From positions 1 to 24,765 of the forward strand of contig CAZXKG010000030.1 of the NCBI GenBank assembly GCA_964641695.1: a stretch of DNA of 24,765 nt, in the 5' to 3' direction. The position numbers were made by a program, and so were the translations under genes. Source of the stretch: RHKX01 sp964641695. GTDB lineage: Bacteria; Actinomycetota; Thermoleophilia; Solirubrobacterales; 70-9. Position 1 is the first letter of the stretch. Every line of letters starts with the position of its first letter. Shown piece by piece: positions 22,937 to 24,765 of this stretch. Under the pieces are notes generated by a model that worked only from the letters and a program-made list of their open reading frames with translations, did not search any database and was not told the DNA's origin.

Positions 22937-24372
22937 GTCCTGCGGGCGAGGGAGACGGTCGCGCGGTCGTCGTCGGCAGCGGCCCGAACGGGCTTGCCTG
23001 CGCCGTCGAGCTGGCCGGTGCCGGGCTCGACGTCACCGTGCTCGAGGCCGCGGAGACGACCGGCGGCGGTACCCGCAGCGGCGAGCTCGAGGTTCCCGGG
23101 CTGATCCACGACCACTGCTCCGCGGTCCACCCGATGGCGGTCGCCTCGCCGTTCTTCCGGTCCCTGGATCTCGCCCGGCACGGCCTGGAGTGGTGCTACG
23201 CGGAGGTCGACCTCGCCCACCCGCTCGACGGTGGAGACGCGGGGGTGATGGTGCGCTCGATCGAGGAGACCGCGGCCGGGCTTGGCGCGGACGGGAAGAT
23301 GTGGCGACGGCTCTTCGAGTCGCCCGCGAGGGCGATGGACGATCTCGGCGACGACATCTTCCAGGCGCTCGTGCACCTGCCGCGGCATCCGTTGAAGCTG
23401 ACGCGCTTCGGCCTGCCGGCTGGCCTGCCGGCGTCGCTTCTGGCGAAGGCCTGGAAGGGCAAGCGGGCGAAGGCGCTGTTCGGCGGCGTCGCCGCGCACG
23501 CGATCGCGCCCCTGACGGCGCCGCTCAGCTCGGCGGTCGGCGTTGCTCTGATCTGCGCCGCCCACGCCTACGGATGGCCGGTGGCGAAGGGTGGATCGCA
23601 GTCGATCGCGAACGCGCTGGTGGCGGAGCTGGAGGCGCGGGGGGGACGGGTGGAGACGGGCGTCTCGGTCCGCTCACCGGCCGATCTGCCGCCTGCCGCG
23701 ACCGTCGTCTTCGACCTCGCCCCCGAGGGCGTCGCGGCGATCTGCGGCGACCGCCTGCCCGGGCGCATGGAGCGTGCCTACCGCCGCTACCGGCACGGGC
23801 CGGCGGCGTTCAAGCTCGACCTCGCGGTCGAGGGCGGGATCCCCTGGATCGACGAGGCCTGCCGCCGGGCCGGCACCGTCCACGTGATGGGCGGCTTCGA
23901 CGAGATCGTCGCCGCCGAGCGCGAGGTGTCGCGCGGGCGGATGCCCGAGCGACCGGTGATCCTGCTCGGCCAGCAGTACCTCGCAGACCCGACCCGATCC
24001 GCCGGGGACGTGCATCCGATCTGGAGCTACGCCCACGTCCCGAACGGCTGGCAGGGTGACGCGACCGAGGCGATCCTCGACCAGATCGAGCGCTTCGCCC
24101 CGGGAACGCGCGAGCGGATCGTCGCCAAGACCACGCGCTCGCCGGCCGAGTTCGCCTCCTACAACGCCAACTACCTGGGCGGCGACATCATCACCGGCGC
24201 CAACACCCCGCGGCAGCTCGTCTTCCGCCCTCGGGTGACGCTCAACCCATACGCGACCGGCATCCCGGGCCACTACATCTGCAGCGCCGCCACCCCGCCG
24301 GGCGCCGGCATCCAGGGCATGAACGGCTACAACGCGGCGAGGGCGGCGTTGAAGGAGCTGGGGGTGTCCTAG
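22933..24372 (+). CDS. FAD-dependent oxidoreductase, phytoene desaturase/PYROXD2-like
   Basis: A 479-residue flavoprotein. The dinucleotide-binding motif VVVGSGPNGLACAVELAGAG (12-31), followed by VTVLEA and GGGTRSGEL, is that of the NAD(P)/FAD-dependent oxidoreductases related to carotenoid desaturases and mycobacterial Rv0897c. The C-terminal FAD block, TGIPGHYICSAATPPGAGIQ with GMNGYNAARAAL, is intact, so the protein is full length. Substrate unknown; a lipid or isoprenoid is likely because of the family and the membrane partner. The GTG at 22933 is chosen because it overlaps the DUF3556 stop as GTGA and puts the FAD motif at residue 12; the frame is open further upstream but lies inside DUF3556. 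A stable hairpin follows the stop. Confidence 0.9.
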   Translation: MSPAGEGDGRAVVVGSGPNGLACAVELAGAGLDVTVLEAAETTGGGTRSGELEVPGLIHDHCSAVHPMAVASPFFRSLDLARHGLEWCYAEVDLAHPLDGGDAGVMVRSIEETAAGLGADGKMWRRLFESPARAMDDLGDDIFQALVHLPRHPLKLTRFGLPAGLPASLLAKAWKGKRAKALFGGVAAHAIAPLTAPLSSAVGVALICAAHAYGWPVAKGGSQSIANALVAELEARGGRVETGVSVRSPADLPPAATVVFDLAPEGVAAICGDRLPGRMERAYRRYRHGPAAFKLDLAVEGGIPWIDEACRRAGTVHVMGGFDEIVAAEREVSRGRMPERPVILLGQQYLADPTRSAGDVHPIWSYAHVPNGWQGDATEAILDQIERFAPGTRERIVAKTTRSPAEFASYNANYLGGDIITGANTPRQLVFRPRVTLNPYATGIPGHYICSAATPPGAGIQGMNGYNAARAALKELGVS

Positions 24373-24373
24373 G

Positions 24374-24414
24374 TTCGTTCCTCTCGATCCAGGGGCTTCA
24401 CCGAGGGGAACGAA
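24374..24414 (+). terminator. Strong hairpin after the oxidoreductase gene
   Basis: Two 13-base arms (24374-24386 and 24402-24414) pair completely with a single T-G wobble around a 15-base loop, starting 2 bases after the stop. No long U tract follows, but the placement and length support transcription termination for the DUF3556-oxidoreductase pair. Confidence 0.65.
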
Positions 24415-24497
24415 ACCGCCGCCAGTGACGGGTTTTGCCGCGCTCGACGTCTGAGTGGCCGCGCGGGCGACGTTTCCGGGCGACTTACGGGCGCGCG

Positions 24498-24512
24498 GAT
24501 GCGCGACGCATC
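24498..24512 (-). terminator. Small hairpin after the glycosyltransferase gene
   Basis: GATGCG-CGA-CGCATC lies 3 bases beyond the minus-strand stop. A 6-bp stem with a 3-base loop and no U tract; a weak terminator candidate. Confidence 0.35.
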
Positions 24513-24514
24513 GT

Positions 24515-24765
24515 CTAACGAGGGTGGCCCAGGGCGGCGTTGTAGGCCTCGGCTGCCTCGCGGATCCCCTCGCCGGAGGGATGGAACGCCTGGCGGGCAT
24601 GCAACAGGTACCAGCGGGGGTCGTGGCCGGGGAGGATCGACGCGGCCAGCGCGCGGGGCAGGTAGGAGAAGGCGGTCAGCGCCCGCACCGTCGCCGCCGC
24701 GAGCGGGCCGTGGTGCTTGCGCATGTAGAGGTCCCGGTTGCGGTGGAACTCGACCACCCGCCGGG
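24515..24765 (-). CDS. Glycosyltransferase family 2, C-terminal end (rhamnosyltransferase-like)
   Basis: The window ends inside this gene; about 83 C-terminal residues are visible and the reading frame is open to the edge. The fragment RRVVEFHRNRDLYMRKHHGP, then AATVRALTAFSYLPRA and HARQAFHPSGEGIREAAEAYN, is the membrane-associated tail typical of actinobacterial WbbL-like family 2 glycosyltransferases, in which the FHRSRxxYxRKHHG stretch follows the catalytic domain. The catalytic DxD lies outside the window. It would add a sugar to a lipid-linked glycan. It is convergent with the oxidoreductase gene across 142 bases that hold two hairpins. The GTG at 24757 is internal, not a start. Confidence 0.75.
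   Translation of the reverse strand, partial: RRVVEFHRNRDLYMRKHHGPLAAATVRALTAFSYLPRALAASILPGHDPRWYLLHARQAFHPSGEGIREAAEAYNAALGHPR

Overview
This is a GC-rich, gene-dense chromosomal window with frequent stop/start overlaps of 1-4 bases and many GTG starts. The content suggests an actinomycete, most likely class Thermoleophilia (Solirubrobacterales-like). Three things point there: a secreted protein with a C-terminal domain rich in lysine, a small membrane protein with the IALFIALGAGAYAA-type anchor followed by 10-residue repeats, and actinobacterial DUF3556 and trans-enoyl-reductase-like genes. The taxonomic call is an inference from protein families, not from a marker gene. The window holds two scaffold gaps of exactly 100 N (8356-8455 and 20794-20893).

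Layout. 1-4660 (+): a cell-wall and division operon, ftsW/rodA (C-terminal end only) - pbpA - pknB (four PASTA domains) - ddl, each gene overlapping the next by 4 bases. 4686-6170 (-), convergent with it: a second membrane Ser/Thr kinase whose extracytoplasmic part resembles the C-terminal domain of actinobacterial MviN/MurJ rather than PASTA. 6438-8276 (+): a secreted ELWxxDGT tandem-repeat protein, followed at once by a gene broken by the first gap whose two visible ends fit the TIGR03032 family. 8783-9525 (+): a FitAB/VapBC toxin-antitoxin pair with a recognisable operator. 9697-10923 (+): a saccharopine-dehydrogenase-fold oxidoreductase of the trans-acting enoyl reductase type. 10964-11653 (-): a membrane-anchored repeat protein with a near-leaderless promoter. 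11727-13605 (-): uppP and purM, overlapping.

13632-20631 (+): a surface-glycan locus. It contains a membrane nucleotide-sugar 4,6-dehydratase (PglF/WbpM type), two membrane-anchored LytR_C-domain proteins, a membrane-anchored FlgD-Ig-like protein, an O-antigen-ligase/polymerase-like membrane protein, and a Wzx-type flippase. Together they could make an activated sugar, flip a lipid-linked glycan and polymerise or ligate it outside the membrane. The divergent uppP would recycle the undecaprenyl carrier. 20633-21005: an identical 106-bp tandem repeat array, structured at RNA level and interrupted by the second gap. 21107-24372 (+): a DUF3556 membrane protein translationally coupled to a phytoene-desaturase-like FAD oxidoreductase, preceded by a perfect 16-bp palindrome. 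24515-end (-): the C-terminal end of a probable family 2 glycosyltransferase.

The most unusual items are the 106-bp repeat array, the kinase with an MviN-like sensor domain, the paired LytR_C/FlgD-Ig proteins inside the glycan locus, and the gap-broken TIGR03032 gene. No phage, insertion sequence, CRISPR array, tRNA or rRNA was seen.
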